Origin: Actinobacteria bacterium Ga0077560
GTDB taxonomy: Bacteria; Actinomycetota; Thermoleophilia; Miltoncostaeales; Miltoncostaeaceae
Length of the DNA: 58,145 nucleotides
NCBI GenBank assembly: GCA_001464275.1
Contig: LNFL01000107.1
Location: forward strand, 1 to 58,145
Reading direction: 5' to 3'
A model generated the notes under the pieces. The model ran no database searches. It was not told the origin of the DNA and saw only the letters and a program-made list of their open reading frames with translations. Below are positions 7,872 through 15,979 of this stretch, in pieces. The translations under genes were made by a program, and so were the position numbers. Position 1 is the first letter of the stretch, and every line of letters begins with the position of its first letter.

Positions 7872-9034
7872 CCGCCGCCGGGCGGCGGCCGGTCGCCGTC
7901 GTGATGACCGCCGCCTTTGCGGCGCGGCTGCCGTACGTGATGGTGAGCCTGGTCATGGTCCTGCTGTTGCGGGCGGCCGGGTACGGCTATGGGGCGGTGG
8001 GGGTGGTGGTGGCCGCCTACGTGGTGACCACCGGCCTCGCATCGCCGCTGGTGGGGCGGGTCGCCGACCGGGTCGGCGCGCCGCCGGTGCTGCTGGCGAG
8101 CGGCGTGTCGTGCGCCGCCGGGCTGGCCGTGATGGCGCTGTTCGCGCGCGAGCTGGGCACCGGCGGGCTCATCGCGGTGGCCGCGGTCACGGGCGCCGTG
8201 GCCCCGCCCATCACCGCGGTGCTGCGCGCCGCGATCCCCGGCCTGGTGCCGCCGGAGGCACGCGCCACCGTCTACGGGCTCGAGGCCGCACTGCAGGAGA
8301 TCCTCTTCGTGGTGGGCCCCCTGCTGGTGGTGGTGGCCGTCGCCCTGTTCGACGCCCGCAGCGCGATGCTCATGGTCGCCGGGCTGCTCACCGCACTGGT
8401 GACGGTGTTCGCCGGCGTCGTGCGCGCACGGTCGGCGCCGGCCGAGCGCGGGCACGGCTGGGCGATGCGCTCGGCGGACCTGCGGCGGCTGGTGGTGGTG
8501 TACGGCCTGCTGGGCCTCTGCTTCGGATCGGCCGAGCTCGCGATCATCGCGGTGCTGGACGACCACGGGCACCGCGAGCTCTCCGGGGTGCTGATCGCCT
8601 GCTGGGCGGGCGGGAGCCTGTTCGGCGGGCTGGTGGTGGCCCGCCGGGCCCGTCGCGCACCCCACCTGCGGCTGCCCTCACTGCTGATCGCGCTGACGGG
8701 GCTCACCGTCCCGCTGGCGCTGATGGCGGTGCACCCCGCGCTGCTGGCGGGCGGCCTGGTGCTGCAGGGGGTGGTGATCGCGCCGGCGCTGGGGACCATC
8801 TACGAGATGGTCCCGGACGTCGCGCCGGACGGTCTGCTCACGGAGGCGTTCGGGTGGGGGAGCAGCTTCGTGTACGCGGGCGTCGCGGCCGGGAACGCGG
8901 CGGCCGGGGCGCTCGCCGGGCCCACCGGGCCCGCGTCGGGGTTCGTGATCGCGGTGGTCGCCCCGCTGCTGGCGCTGCCGGTCGCGGTCTCGTTGCGCCG
9001 GACCGTCCGTCATCGCGCCGGGGCGGGCGGCTGA
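7868..9034 (+). CDS. MFS transporter, second of a tandem pair
   Basis: 388 aa, paralogous to the preceding gene: EAALQEILFVVGPLLV, DDHGHRELSG, LQGVVIAPALGTIYEMVP and LLTEAFGW recur at matching positions, and the helix 2-3 loop is GRVADRVGAPPVL. The ATG overlaps the upstream stop (ATGA), implying stoichiometric expression. A heterodimeric or sequentially acting pair is possible, but simple tandem duplication is enough to explain it. Substrate unknown. Confidence 0.85.
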   Translation: MTAAGRRPVAVVMTAAFAARLPYVMVSLVMVLLLRAAGYGYGAVGVVVAAYVVTTGLASPLVGRVADRVGAPPVLLASGVSCAAGLAVMALFARELGTGGLIAVAAVTGAVAPPITAVLRAAIPGLVPPEARATVYGLEAALQEILFVVGPLLVVVAVALFDARSAMLMVAGLLTALVTVFAGVVRARSAPAERGHGWAMRSADLRRLVVVYGLLGLCFGSAELAIIAVLDDHGHRELSGVLIACWAGGSLFGGLVVARRARRAPHLRLPSLLIALTGLTVPLALMAVHPALLAGGLVLQGVVIAPALGTIYEMVPDVAPDGLLTEAFGWGSSFVYAGVAAGNAAAGALAGPTGPASGFVIAVVAPLLALPVAVSLRRTVRHRAGAGG

Positions 9035-9164
9035 GGCCTCGCGCGCGTCGGGATCCTCATGGCCATGCGGATCCGGGCGGTGCTCGCAGCCCAGGGCCGA
9101 TCGCCCGGGGAGAAAAGTACCATCGTCGTTACCCAAAACCCCCCGACGGACCGATGTCGTGAGA

Positions 9165-9170
9165 TAAGGT
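9165..9170 (+). promoter_or_regulatory. -10 element for iron-type ABC operon
   Basis: TAAGGT lies 9 bases before ATG 9180, and no Shine-Dalgarno sequence is present. I looked for a DtxR/IdeR-type iron box (TTAGGTTAGCCTAACCTAA-like) and found only an unconvincing partial match around 9165-9180. Confidence 0.45.
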
Positions 9171-9179
9171 GCGCCGAAC

Positions 9180-10196
9180 ATGGGCCACATGATCCAGGTC
9201 GATTCACTCACCAGGCGCTTCGGCGAGGTCACCGCCGTCGACCGCGTGGACCTGACGGTGGACGAGGGCGAGGTCCTCGGCCTGCTGGGTCCGAGCGGGT
9301 GCGGCAAGACCACCATGCTGCGCCTCATCGCGGGCTTCGAGCGTCCCGACGGGGGCAGCCTGCGCCTCGACGGGCACGAGGTGGCGGGCGAGGTCTGGCT
9401 GCCGCCGGCACAGCGCCGCGTGGGCCTCGTGTTCCAGGACTACGCGCTCTTCCCGCACCTCACCGTCGCCGAGAACGTGGGCTTCGGGCTCCCGCGCCGT
9501 GAGCGCCGCGCCCGCGTCGCGGACCTCTTGGGCCGCATGGGCCTCTCGGAGATGGGCGACCGTCACCCGCACCAGCTCTCGGGCGGGCAGCAGCAGCGCG
9601 TCGCCGTCGCGCGCGCCCTCGCGCCGCGGCCGCGGGTCGTGCTGCTGGACGAGCCGTGGAACACCCTCGACTCGCAGCTGCGCGCCGAGCTGCGCGGCGA
9701 GATCATCGCCACCCTGCGCGCCGAGGGCGTCACGGTGGTGCTGGTGACGCACGAGATCGAGGAGGCCTTCTCGCTCACCGACCGGATCGTGCTGATGCGC
9801 GGCGGCCGGATCGAGCAGGTGGGCTCCGCCGAGGAGCTGTACTACCGGCCCTGCTCGCGCTGGGCGGCGAGCTTCGTGGGCGACGCCAACTTCCTGCCGG
9901 CCGAGCGGGCCTGCACCCTGCTGCACGACTGCGGGGTCCACTGCCCGCTGTCGCCCACCGGCTGCGGCCACGTGCTGGTGCGGCCCGAGCTCGTGGAGCC
10001 GGTGCCGGACCTGGCCGGCAGCGCCCGGATCGTGGAGCGCGAGTTCCGCGGCCACGACGTCTGGTACCGCATCCGCCTGGCTGACGGCTCGGAGCTGTGC
10101 GCGCAGCGGCCCTCCACCGAGGCCGTGGCGGTCGACTCCTCCGTGCGGCTGCGCGTGCACCAGGCGCCCGCCGGCCTGGCGCTCATCGAGGACTAG
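9180..10196 (+). CDS. ABC transporter ATP-binding protein, ferric-iron (FbpC) type
   Basis: 338-aa ATPase. Walker A GPSGCGKTT (37-46), Q-loop VFQDYALFP (84-92), signature LSGGQQQR (133-140), Walker B VVLLDEPWNTLD, and H-loop THE. The FbpC/PotA-like C-terminal regulatory domain carries four closely spaced cysteines (C245, C251, C255, C262), which is unusual and could bind metal. It is followed by the binding protein and fused permease. Ferric iron is the likely cargo, judged from the partner binding protein. ATG 9189 is an alternative start. Confidence 0.88.
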   Translation: MGHMIQVDSLTRRFGEVTAVDRVDLTVDEGEVLGLLGPSGCGKTTMLRLIAGFERPDGGSLRLDGHEVAGEVWLPPAQRRVGLVFQDYALFPHLTVAENVGFGLPRRERRARVADLLGRMGLSEMGDRHPHQLSGGQQQRVAVARALAPRPRVVLLDEPWNTLDSQLRAELRGEIIATLRAEGVTVVLVTHEIEEAFSLTDRIVLMRGGRIEQVGSAEELYYRPCSRWAASFVGDANFLPAERACTLLHDCGVHCPLSPTGCGHVLVRPELVEPVPDLAGSARIVEREFRGHDVWYRIRLADGSELCAQRPSTEAVAVDSSVRLRVHQAPAGLALIED

Positions 10197-10245
10197 CCGG
10201 CGCGGCGGGGACGCCCCGACGCCGACAACCACCAGGAGGCAGTGC

Positions 10246-11274
10246 GTGACGCGTGGAACCCGGATGATCGTCGGCGCCGTCGTGGCCCTGGCGGTGGTCG
10301 CCGGCCTCGGCTGGCTGATCTTCGGCCGGGGTGAGAGCGGCCCGGTCGTGAACGTCTACTCGGCGCGCTCCCACTACGGGACCGAGGCGGTCTTCAAGCG
10401 CTTCACCGAGGAGACCGGCATCCGGGTGGAGATCCTGGGCGGTGAGCCGGGCGCGCTGGTGGACCGCATCGCGGCCGAGGGCGAGCGGACGAAGGCCGAC
10501 CTGCTCATCACCACCGACGCCGGCTTCCTGTGGAAGGCCACCGAGGAGGGGCTGCTGGCCCCGGTCACCAACGCCGCGCTCGAGACGGCCGTCCCCGAGA
10601 ACCTGCGCGACGCCCAGGGCCGCTGGTACGCGATCGCCCTGCGGGCCCGCACCGTCATGCGCTCCACCGAGCGGGTGACCGAGGCCCAGGCGCCGGCCAC
10701 CTACGCCGCCCTCGGCGACGCCCGGTGGAAGGGCAGGTTGTGCCTGCGCACCTCCAACAACGTCTACAACCAGTCGCTGGTCGCCACGCTCATCGCCGAC
10801 CGGGGCGAGGCGGCCGCGCAACGGATCCTCGAGTCCTGGATGGCGAACGACCCCATCATCCTGGGCTCCGACACCGAGGTGCTGGAGGCCATCGCCGCGG
10901 GCCGCTGCGACGTGGGGCTCACCAACACCTACTACCTCGGCAACAAGCTCAGGGAGGACGCCGCCTTCCCGGTGGCGCCCGTGTGGGCCGACCAGGACGC
11001 GGGCGGCACGCACGTGAACGTCTCCGGTGTGGGGCTCACCACGGCGGCCACGCACCGCGAGGACGCGATCCGGCTCATGGAGTACCTGCTCACCCCCGAG
11101 GCCCAGCGGCTCATCGCCGAGGGGAACTCCGAGTACCCGGTCCTGGAGGGCGTGCCCTCGGCCGAGTGGATCCGGGGCTGGGGCGACTTCACCGCCGACA
11201 CCCGGCCCATCGTCCGGGCCGGTGAGTTCCAGGCCCAGGCGGTGCAGCTGATGAACGAGGTCGGGTGGAAGTAG
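10246..11274 (+). CDS. Extracellular iron-type solute-binding protein (FbpA-like)
   Basis: 342 aa. An N-terminal hydrophobic segment (MIVGAVVALAVVAGLGWLIF) acts as signal or anchor; there is no lipobox Cys. The mature part opens VVNVYSARSHYGTEAVFKRF, the classic start of ferric-binding proteins, and carries the Tyr pair NTYYLGN (Tyr229-Tyr230) that coordinates Fe3+ in FbpA. AGGAGG lies 6 bases before GTG 10246. It supplies substrate to the permease encoded directly downstream. Confidence 0.9.
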   Translation: MTRGTRMIVGAVVALAVVAGLGWLIFGRGESGPVVNVYSARSHYGTEAVFKRFTEETGIRVEILGGEPGALVDRIAAEGERTKADLLITTDAGFLWKATEEGLLAPVTNAALETAVPENLRDAQGRWYAIALRARTVMRSTERVTEAQAPATYAALGDARWKGRLCLRTSNNVYNQSLVATLIADRGEAAAQRILESWMANDPIILGSDTEVLEAIAAGRCDVGLTNTYYLGNKLREDAAFPVAPVWADQDAGGTHVNVSGVGLTTAATHREDAIRLMEYLLTPEAQRLIAEGNSEYPVLEGVPSAEWIRGWGDFTADTRPIVRAGEFQAQAVQLMNEVGWK

Positions 11275-11284
11275 TGCGGCACCC

Positions 11285-12907
11285 GTGAGCGCACGGGCCG
11301 CCGGGCGCGGCCCGGCGCTCATCCCGGCCGTCGCGATCGCGGCGGCCGCGCTGGTCGCGCTGCCCATGCTGGTGCTGGTGGGCAGCCTCGCCAGCCCCGC
11401 CTCCGGCACGTGGTCGCGGCTGTGGGACACCCTCCTGCCGGAGGCGATCCTCAACACCGTGCTGCTGGCCATCGGCGTCGGCGCGGGGACCCTGGTGATC
11501 GGCACGGCCCTGGCCATGCTGGTGGTGTTCTACGACTTCCCGGGGCGCCGCATCCTGGAATGGGCGCTGGTGCTGCCCCTGGCGATGCCCGGCTACGTGC
11601 TCACGTTCGTGCTGCTGCGCGAGTGGGACGGCCAGGGGGCGGTGCCGTCGGCCCTGCGGGCGGTGTTCGGCGACGACGGCCTGCGCTCGCTGCCGGGGGC
11701 GATCATCGTCCTCTCGCTGGTGCTGTACCCCTACGTGTACGTCCTGGCCCGCAGCAGCCTGGCCGGCCAGTCCCGCAGCGAGCTGGAGGCCGCGCAGAGC
11801 CTGGGCCTCAGCCGCGGCCGCGCCATCGTGCGGGTGGCCCTCCCCACGGCGCGCCCGGCCATCGCCGCGGGCGTCGCGCTCTCGGTGATGGAGGCCATCG
11901 CGGATTTCGGCACCGTGAACCTGCTGCGCGTGCAGACGCTCACCGAGGCGGTCTACCGCACCTGGTACGGGGAGTTCGACCGCCAGGGCGGCACGCAGCT
12001 GGCGAGCCTGCTGCTGCTGTTCGCGGTGATGCTGCTCACCATGGAGCGGCTGGGCCGTGGCCGGGCCCGCTACGAGCAGTCGCTGCGCAGGGGCACCGCC
12101 GGGGCGCCCGTGCCGCTCACCGGCGCGCGGCGCTGGGCGGCCACCGCGGGGCCGGTGGCGCTGCTGACGCTCATCGTCATCGGCCCGGGGCTGCGGCTGC
12201 TGGTGTGGGCGGTCCAGACCATCCGCGACGAGGGCGTCGCGGGCTACGGTGAGCTCGCCGGCGCGAGCCTGCTGCTGGGCCTCTCGGCCGCGGCGGTCGC
12301 GTGCCTGGTGGGCACCGTGGTGGCCTTCGCGATGCGCAGCCGCCCGTCCCGCCCGCTGACGGTGGCCGCGCGGGTCGCGGGCTCGGGCTACGCCCTGCCC
12401 GGGGCGGTGGTGGCCGTGGCGGTGATCACGGTCTACGAGTGGACCGACGACCGCCTGCTCGACCTGGGCCGCCAGCTGGGCAGCGAGCCGGGGCTGCTGC
12501 TCACCGGCACGGCCCTGGGCCTGGTGCTCGCCTACCTGGTGCGGTTCATGTCGGTGGCGCTGAACGCCGCGGAGGCGCACATGACCCGCATCCCGCGACG
12601 CCTGGACGAGGCCGCCGAGAGCCTGGGGGTGACCGGCCTGGCCGCGCTGCGGCGCGTGCACCTGCCGTTGCTGCGCCCGGGGATCGCCGCGGCCTTCCTG
12701 CTGGTGTTCGTGGACGTCATCAAGGAGCTGCCGATCACGGCCCTGCTGCGCCCGTTCGGCTGGGACACGCTGGCGGTGGGGATGTGGCAGGCCACCAGCG
12801 ACGCGCGGTATGACGCGGCGGCGCTGCCGGCGCTGACGATCGTGCTGGTGGGGATCCTGCCCGTGGTGCTGCTGGTCCGCGCGTCTCGGGTGGACCTGCC
12901 GGGCTGA
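11285..12907 (+). CDS. Fused two-domain ABC permease, iron (FbpB) type
   Basis: 540 aa comprising two tandem permease domains, each with an EAA loop that contacts the ATPase: EAAQSLGLSRGRAIVRVALP and EAAESLGVTGLAALRRVHLP. About twelve membrane helices are visible. Fusion of the two halves into one chain is normal for FbpB/SfuB permeases. GTG start follows 10 bases after the binding-protein stop. With the two upstream genes it makes a complete importer. Confidence 0.9.
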   Translation: MSARAAGRGPALIPAVAIAAAALVALPMLVLVGSLASPASGTWSRLWDTLLPEAILNTVLLAIGVGAGTLVIGTALAMLVVFYDFPGRRILEWALVLPLAMPGYVLTFVLLREWDGQGAVPSALRAVFGDDGLRSLPGAIIVLSLVLYPYVYVLARSSLAGQSRSELEAAQSLGLSRGRAIVRVALPTARPAIAAGVALSVMEAIADFGTVNLLRVQTLTEAVYRTWYGEFDRQGGTQLASLLLLFAVMLLTMERLGRGRARYEQSLRRGTAGAPVPLTGARRWAATAGPVALLTLIVIGPGLRLLVWAVQTIRDEGVAGYGELAGASLLLGLSAAAVACLVGTVVAFAMRSRPSRPLTVAARVAGSGYALPGAVVAVAVITVYEWTDDRLLDLGRQLGSEPGLLLTGTALGLVLAYLVRFMSVALNAAEAHMTRIPRRLDEAAESLGVTGLAALRRVHLPLLRPGIAAAFLLVFVDVIKELPITALLRPFGWDTLAVGMWQATSDARYDAAALPALTIVLVGILPVVLLVRASRVDLPG

Positions 12908-12914
12908 CCCGACC

Positions 12915-13151
12915 TCAGGCCCCGGCGACCACCCGTGGGTGGTCCCGCCAGGCCGGCATGCGCGCCATGTAGGCCAGCGTCTCGCGCTCGGCCTGCTCGC
13001 GGCTGAGCGATGGGTTCTCGTGCGTGGCCCATCCCACCATCCGGCGGAAGCGGACCTCGAAGTCCTGCAGGCGGCCGTCGGCGTCCACGCAGTGGGGGCA
13101 GTAGATGCCGTCGTCGATGGCCATGCCGCAGCTCTGGCAGGGGTGGCTCAT
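12915..13151 (-). CDS. Putative zinc-ribbon protein
   Basis: 78 aa. The N-terminus has a CxxC-x9-CxxC zinc ribbon (Cys5, Cys8, Cys18, Cys21: CQSCGMAIDDGIYCPHC). The rest is helical (FRRMVGWATHENPSLSREQA). This resembles the small 'putative zinc ribbon' proteins that often accompany transcription regulators. Its ATG overlaps the stop of the MarR gene (ATGA), so the two form an operon. Function unknown. Confidence 0.75.
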   Translation of the reverse strand: MSHPCQSCGMAIDDGIYCPHCVDADGRLQDFEVRFRRMVGWATHENPSLSREQAERETLAYMARMPAWRDHPRVVAGA

Positions 13152-13603
13152 GCGGGGTCCTCCGATCGGTGGTCGTCTGAAGCGAGGGCGCGGTGCAGGT
13201 CGTCGAGCGCGGCGATGACCGCCGCGCGCCGTGCGGGGTCCAGCCGGGCGGCCGCGGCGCGCAGGCGGCGGTCGTCCAGCACCTGGAGCGCGTCGTCCAG
13301 GGCGGCCCGCCCGGCGTCCGACAGCCACACGAGGATGCGCCGGCCGTCCTGCGCGTCGGGGCGGCGGGCCAGCAGGCCACGTTCCTCGAGCGCGGCGACC
13401 TTGGCGCTGAGCGTGGACGGCGCGCGCGCCATGTGGGCGGCCATCTCGGTGAGCGTGAGCGGCCCCGCCTGGGCGAGATGCAGCAGCAGGGCCGTGGTCT
13501 CGGGCGAGGTCCGCTCGCGCGCGTCGGGGATGCGCCGGGCCCCGCGGCGGTAGACGTCGCGGAACAGGTCGTTCGCGCGCGCGGCGAAGGTGGCGTCGTC
13601 CAT
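13148..13603 (-). CDS. MarR-family transcriptional regulator
   Basis: 151 aa with a winged helix: GPLTLTEMAAHMARAPSTLSAKVAALEERGLLARR, then the wing DAQDGRRILVWLSDAG, flanked by dimerisation helices. MarR proteins repress their own promoter and respond to small ligands. A 15-bp palindrome at 13631-13645 overlaps the -35 zone of its own leaderless promoter and is the likely operator. The zinc-ribbon gene is co-transcribed. Confidence 0.88.
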   Translation of the reverse strand: MDDATFAARANDLFRDVYRRGARRIPDARERTSPETTALLLHLAQAGPLTLTEMAAHMARAPSTLSAKVAALEERGLLARRPDAQDGRRILVWLSDAGRAALDDALQVLDDRRLRAAAARLDPARRAAVIAALDDLHRALASDDHRSEDPA

Positions 13604-13609
13604 GGGCCG

Positions 13610-13645
13610 ATTCTCGTGGCGGGGCGGGCGTTCGAACAGTCCGAA
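13610..13645 (-). promoter_or_regulatory. marR promoter and candidate MarR operator
   Basis: On the minus strand GAGAAT (13610-13615) ends 6 bases before the ATG. TTCGAACAGTCCGAA (13631-13645) is an imperfect palindrome, with half-sites TTCGAAC and TTCGGAC around a central A, overlapping the expected -35 position. Confidence 0.45.
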
Positions 13646-13796
13646 GGATCACGCCGGCGCATGGGCATTCCCTCGCGGCCCGGCTCAAGGCGCACGCGAA
13701 CGGCGCCGATGGACTGATGCCACGGTGAGCGCCCGGGGGCCGTCGCCCCCAACCCTCATCGCGGTGCGGTCCACCCGAACGGACTCAGGGGTGTCG

Positions 13797-15359
13797 GTGC
13801 TTCACGGACGACGGCGTCACCAGCAGGGCTTCGCGTTGATCGAGGTGCTGGTCAGCATCCTCATCCTCGCGATCGTCGCCGGGGCCATCTTCCAGGGCTT
13901 CGCGGCCTCGTCGGCGCAGGTCGGCAAGTCGCGGCTGGACTCGGTGTCCAGCAAGCTCGCGGCCGGCGCGCTCGAAGAGGCCCGGAACATGCGGTACGAC
14001 GACGTGGGCACCGTGGGCGGCAACCCGCCGGGCACGCTCAGCAGCACCGTGAACCGCGTGGTGAGCGGCACGACGTTCCGAATCGACACCAGCGTCGTCT
14101 ACGTCGACGACCCCGCCCAGGGGCGCCCGCAGACGTACGTGAACTACAAGAAGGTCACGATCAGCGTGACCCCGCAGGTGCCGCTGGGCACGGCGATCAC
14201 GGCGAGCACCATCATCTCCCCGCCGAACTACGCGGCGATCTCCGGCAAGGCGACCGCCGTGGTGACCGTGGTGGACGCCGTCACCGACGATCCGCTGCCC
14301 GGCGCCACGGTGACCCTCAACGGCAGCACCTCGCCCACGCGCATCGACTCCACCGACGCCAACGGCAAGGCGGTGTTCGCCGGGCTGCTGCCCAGCGCGA
14401 CCTCGGTCACCAGCCCGCAGTACTACTACGTGGCCTCGGCGGCCCGCGCCGGGTACCTCACGCACCCGGACACGCCGGTGACCACGACCCGGGAGAACCT
14501 GACCGCGTCCCAGACGTGGCAGGTCACGATCAAGATGTACAAGCCGGCCACGATCAACGTGAACCTGGTGGACAGCGCGACCGGGCTGCCGGTGACCGAG
14601 CGGTCCGACATCACCGTCACCAGCCCGGCGCCCACGTCGATCGCGCAGACGTTCACGACCTTCACCGGGGCGCTCACGGCGACCACGCTCGGCGGCAACC
14701 CCATCGTGCCGAACCTGAGCCCCTTCACGGTCGCCACGCGCACCGACTGCTACGCGGACGCCACGCAGAACGCGGCCGTGCCGGCGGGCTATCCCACCAA
14801 CACCAGCCACACGTTCACCATCCCGCTCACGCGCGCGGCCGGCGGCTGGCTGGACGTGTGGGTGCGGCGCAACGGCACCGGCGCGCCGATCGGCAACGCC
14901 AGCGTCCAGGTCTCGGGCGGCCCCAGCAGCATGGCGCCGCTGGCCCGCACCACCGACGCCAACGGCTACACCCGGTTCTGCCTGCCCGTCTCCGGCACGG
15001 TGAACTACACGGTGTCGGCGACCGCCAGCGGCTTCGGGTCCGGCAGCCTGCCCGCGGCGATCACCTCCAACGCCACCACCCCGATGACGCTGCTGCTGGT
15101 GGCGGGCTCCACCGGCACGGTGCGGCTGCGGATGAACCCGGTGGCGGCCAACGTGCTGGTGCGGCTGCAGGCGGCCACCGGCACCTATGACGCCACCCAG
15201 TACACCAACGCCAGCGGCTTCGCGGACTTCACCAACCTGGCGATGGGCAACTACGTCGCGTACTTCGCGACCGGCTTCTCCAGCGGCAACCCGGTGTGGA
15301 GCGGCGGCAAGCCCGTGAGCCTGGCGACCACGAGCCGCCTGGACGTGACCCTCCCGTGA
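13797..15359 (+). CDS. Pilin-like protein with repeated beta-sandwich domains
   Basis: About 520 aa. It starts with a class III prepilin signal: basic lead, then QQGFALIEVLVSILILAIV, cut between Gly and Phe by prepilin peptidase, with Glu at mature position 5. Instead of a small pilin globule it carries a long Thr/Ser-rich exterior with at least three segments resembling carboxypeptidase-regulatory/CNA-B folds (DPLPGATVTL...TDANGKAVFAGL; GNASVQV...TDANGYTRFCL; VLVRLQ...TNASGFADFTNL). Possibly a minor pilin or tip adhesin. AGGG at 13787-13790 is 6 bases from GTG 13797; GTG 13791 is an alternative start. Confidence 0.75.
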   Translation: MLHGRRRHQQGFALIEVLVSILILAIVAGAIFQGFAASSAQVGKSRLDSVSSKLAAGALEEARNMRYDDVGTVGGNPPGTLSSTVNRVVSGTTFRIDTSVVYVDDPAQGRPQTYVNYKKVTISVTPQVPLGTAITASTIISPPNYAAISGKATAVVTVVDAVTDDPLPGATVTLNGSTSPTRIDSTDANGKAVFAGLLPSATSVTSPQYYYVASAARAGYLTHPDTPVTTTRENLTASQTWQVTIKMYKPATINVNLVDSATGLPVTERSDITVTSPAPTSIAQTFTTFTGALTATTLGGNPIVPNLSPFTVATRTDCYADATQNAAVPAGYPTNTSHTFTIPLTRAAGGWLDVWVRRNGTGAPIGNASVQVSGGPSSMAPLARTTDANGYTRFCLPVSGTVNYTVSATASGFGSGSLPAAITSNATTPMTLLLVAGSTGTVRLRMNPVAANVLVRLQAATGTYDATQYTNASGFADFTNLAMGNYVAYFATGFSSGNPVWSGGKPVSLATTSRLDVTLP

Positions 15360-15979
15360 GCCGGCGCCCCCGCAACGCCGGCTTCACGCTCCCGGAGCTG
15401 CTCATCGGGATCATCCTGATGGGGATCTTCGGGCTCACCCTGGTGGCCTTCTACAGCGTCAGCCTGAACTCGGCGACCACGAACGAGAACCAGGCCAAGT
15501 CCCAGAGCGAGGGCCGCAGCGCCCTGAGCCGGCTCTCGGGTGAGCTGCGCCAGGCGATCTCGCCGGACGCCGGGGTGACGCCGCCGATCCAGTCGCTGAA
15601 CACCACCTCGGTGGTCTTCTACTTCGACGGCACGCGCGACCCCAGCGACATCACGCCGTTCCCCCAGCGGGTCCGCTACCAGGTCGTGAGCGGCCAGCTC
15701 GTGCGGGACGCGGCCAACCCGGTCGGCGCCGCGCCGCCGTACAGCTGGACCGCCTACGGACCGCAGGAGGTCGTGGCGACCGGCGTGCAGACCACCAACC
15801 CGCTCTTCGCCGCCAGCGATGTGAGCGGCACCGCGCTCGGGGCGAGCCTCACCTCGCCGGGCACCGCGGCCATCGCCGAGATCCGCATCCGCCTGACCCT
15901 CGGTTACCGCACCGGGCAGTCCAACTCCACCCTGGAGCTCACCACCGATGTCGTTCCCCGGAACCCCCGCACCGACTGA
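15356..15979 (+). CDS. Type IV pilin-like protein (PilW/GspJ-like)
   Basis: 207 aa. Prepilin signal RRPRNAGFTLPELLIGIILM, with cleavage before Phe and mature Glu5, followed by the hydrophobic helix and GRSALSRLSGELRQAIS, a region typical of PilW/GspJ minor pilins. The globular part has no motif I recognise. GTG 15356 overlaps the upstream stop (GTGA), and its 3' end overlaps the next gene by 32 bases, so three pilin-like genes form one translational unit. Confidence 0.8.
   Translation: MSRRPRNAGFTLPELLIGIILMGIFGLTLVAFYSVSLNSATTNENQAKSQSEGRSALSRLSGELRQAISPDAGVTPPIQSLNTTSVVFYFDGTRDPSDITPFPQRVRYQVVSGQLVRDAANPVGAAPPYSWTAYGPQEVVATGVQTTNPLFAASDVSGTALGASLTSPGTAAIAEIRIRLTLGYRTGQSNSTLELTTDVVPRNPRTD

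Noticed and set aside
9160..9182. Possible DtxR/IdeR iron box before the iron-type ABC operon
   Set aside because: Only a few bases match and the two halves are not symmetric; not enough to call an operator.
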